From assembly GCA_903903765.1 (NCBI GenBank), contig CAIVAH010000078.1, forward strand, positions 1 through 6,126: 6,126 nucleotides of DNA. Reading direction: 5' to 3'. The position numbers and the translations under genes were made by a program. The notes beneath the pieces were generated by a model, which saw only the letters and a list, made by a program, of their open reading frames with translations, was not told the origin of the DNA and ran no database searches. This document shows positions 5,952-6,126 of the stretch, piece after piece; positions within the stretch are counted from its first letter, which is position 1; the number at the start of each line of letters is the position of its first letter. The stretch comes from an uncultured Methylococcaceae bacterium. Its GTDB lineage: Bacteria > Pseudomonadota > Gammaproteobacteria > Methylococcales > Methylomonadaceae.

Positions 5952-6126
5952 ATGAATATATCAGCTATAAATACCCCCTCCAGTTCGGTTACCACTAATA
6001 GCCAAACTAGAGAAATGCAAACAGCATCACATACTGCCCCAACACCAGCTCCTGACATCGTAAAGAAATCAGCAAGTCAAATTGCAGATTTAAAAACAGC
6101 AGTCAGTTCACTTAATAATTTTGCCA
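5952..6126 (+). CDS. Unrecognised protein, N-terminal part only
   Basis: An open frame begins at the ATG at 5952 and runs off the right edge after 58 complete codons. I do not recognise the family. The visible part has no signal peptide or membrane segment. It starts MNISAINTPSSSVTTNSQTR, continues with a Ser/Thr/Ala/Pro-rich and probably disordered stretch (TAPTPAPD, 28-35), then turns into a likely helical segment (about 36-58, IVKKSASQIADLKTAVSSL). A good ribosome site, a promoter candidate about 45 bases upstream and codon use like its neighbours support a real gene. Such Ser/Thr-rich N-termini followed by helices occur in several small secreted, flagellar or regulatory proteins, but no motif allows a choice between these. 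Confidence 0.6.
   Translation, partial: MNISAINTPSSSVTTNSQTREMQTASHTAPTPAPDIVKKSASQIADLKTAVSSLNNFA

Overview
The window looks like chromosomal DNA from an AT-rich gammaproteobacterium (GC by eye in the mid-to-upper thirties per cent). All supported genes lie on the + strand. The order pilO-pilP-pilQ-aroK-aroB-(DamX-like ATPase)-hemE is the classic gammaproteobacterial type IV pilus/shikimate arrangement with hemE attached. HemE and AroB resemble the E. coli enzymes over their whole length. The order cannot be fixed from this sequence. An AT-rich Legionellales-type host-associated lineage or a low-GC marine symbiont or methanotroph would both fit; this is inference.

Layout. 1-113 is the 3' end of pilO. 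106-636 is pilP, overlapping pilO by 8 bases. 647-2158 is pilQ, the outer-membrane secretin, 10 bases after pilP. 2159-2343 is the only sizeable non-coding gap before aroK. It holds a plausible sigma-70 promoter, a possible leader of about 120 nt with weak hairpins, and a 13-codon reading frame. 2344-2868 is aroK, 2873-3952 is aroB, and 3942-4754 is a membrane-anchored AAA-type ATPase of the DamX/ExeA-like kind, overlapping aroB by 11 bases. 4795-5862 is hemE. 5863-5951 is an A-rich spacer with a likely promoter and the clearest Shine-Dalgarno sequence in the window. It leads into an unrecognised gene that starts at 5952 and runs off the end.

How the genes work together. PilO and PilP are the inner-membrane alignment parts of the type IV pilus machine, and PilP docks on the PilQ secretin. 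AroK and AroB are two steps of the shikimate pathway to chorismate. HemE makes coproporphyrinogen III for heme. The DamX-like protein belongs to a family tied to cell division and envelope work.

The most notable feature is shared by two genes. PilQ lacks the N-terminal peptidoglycan-binding AMIN domains usual for the family, and the DamX-like protein lacks the C-terminal peptidoglycan-binding SPOR domain. Both frames are intact and tightly packed, so these look like real architectures and not sequencing breaks. No mobile elements, CRISPR arrays, tRNA or rRNA genes were seen.
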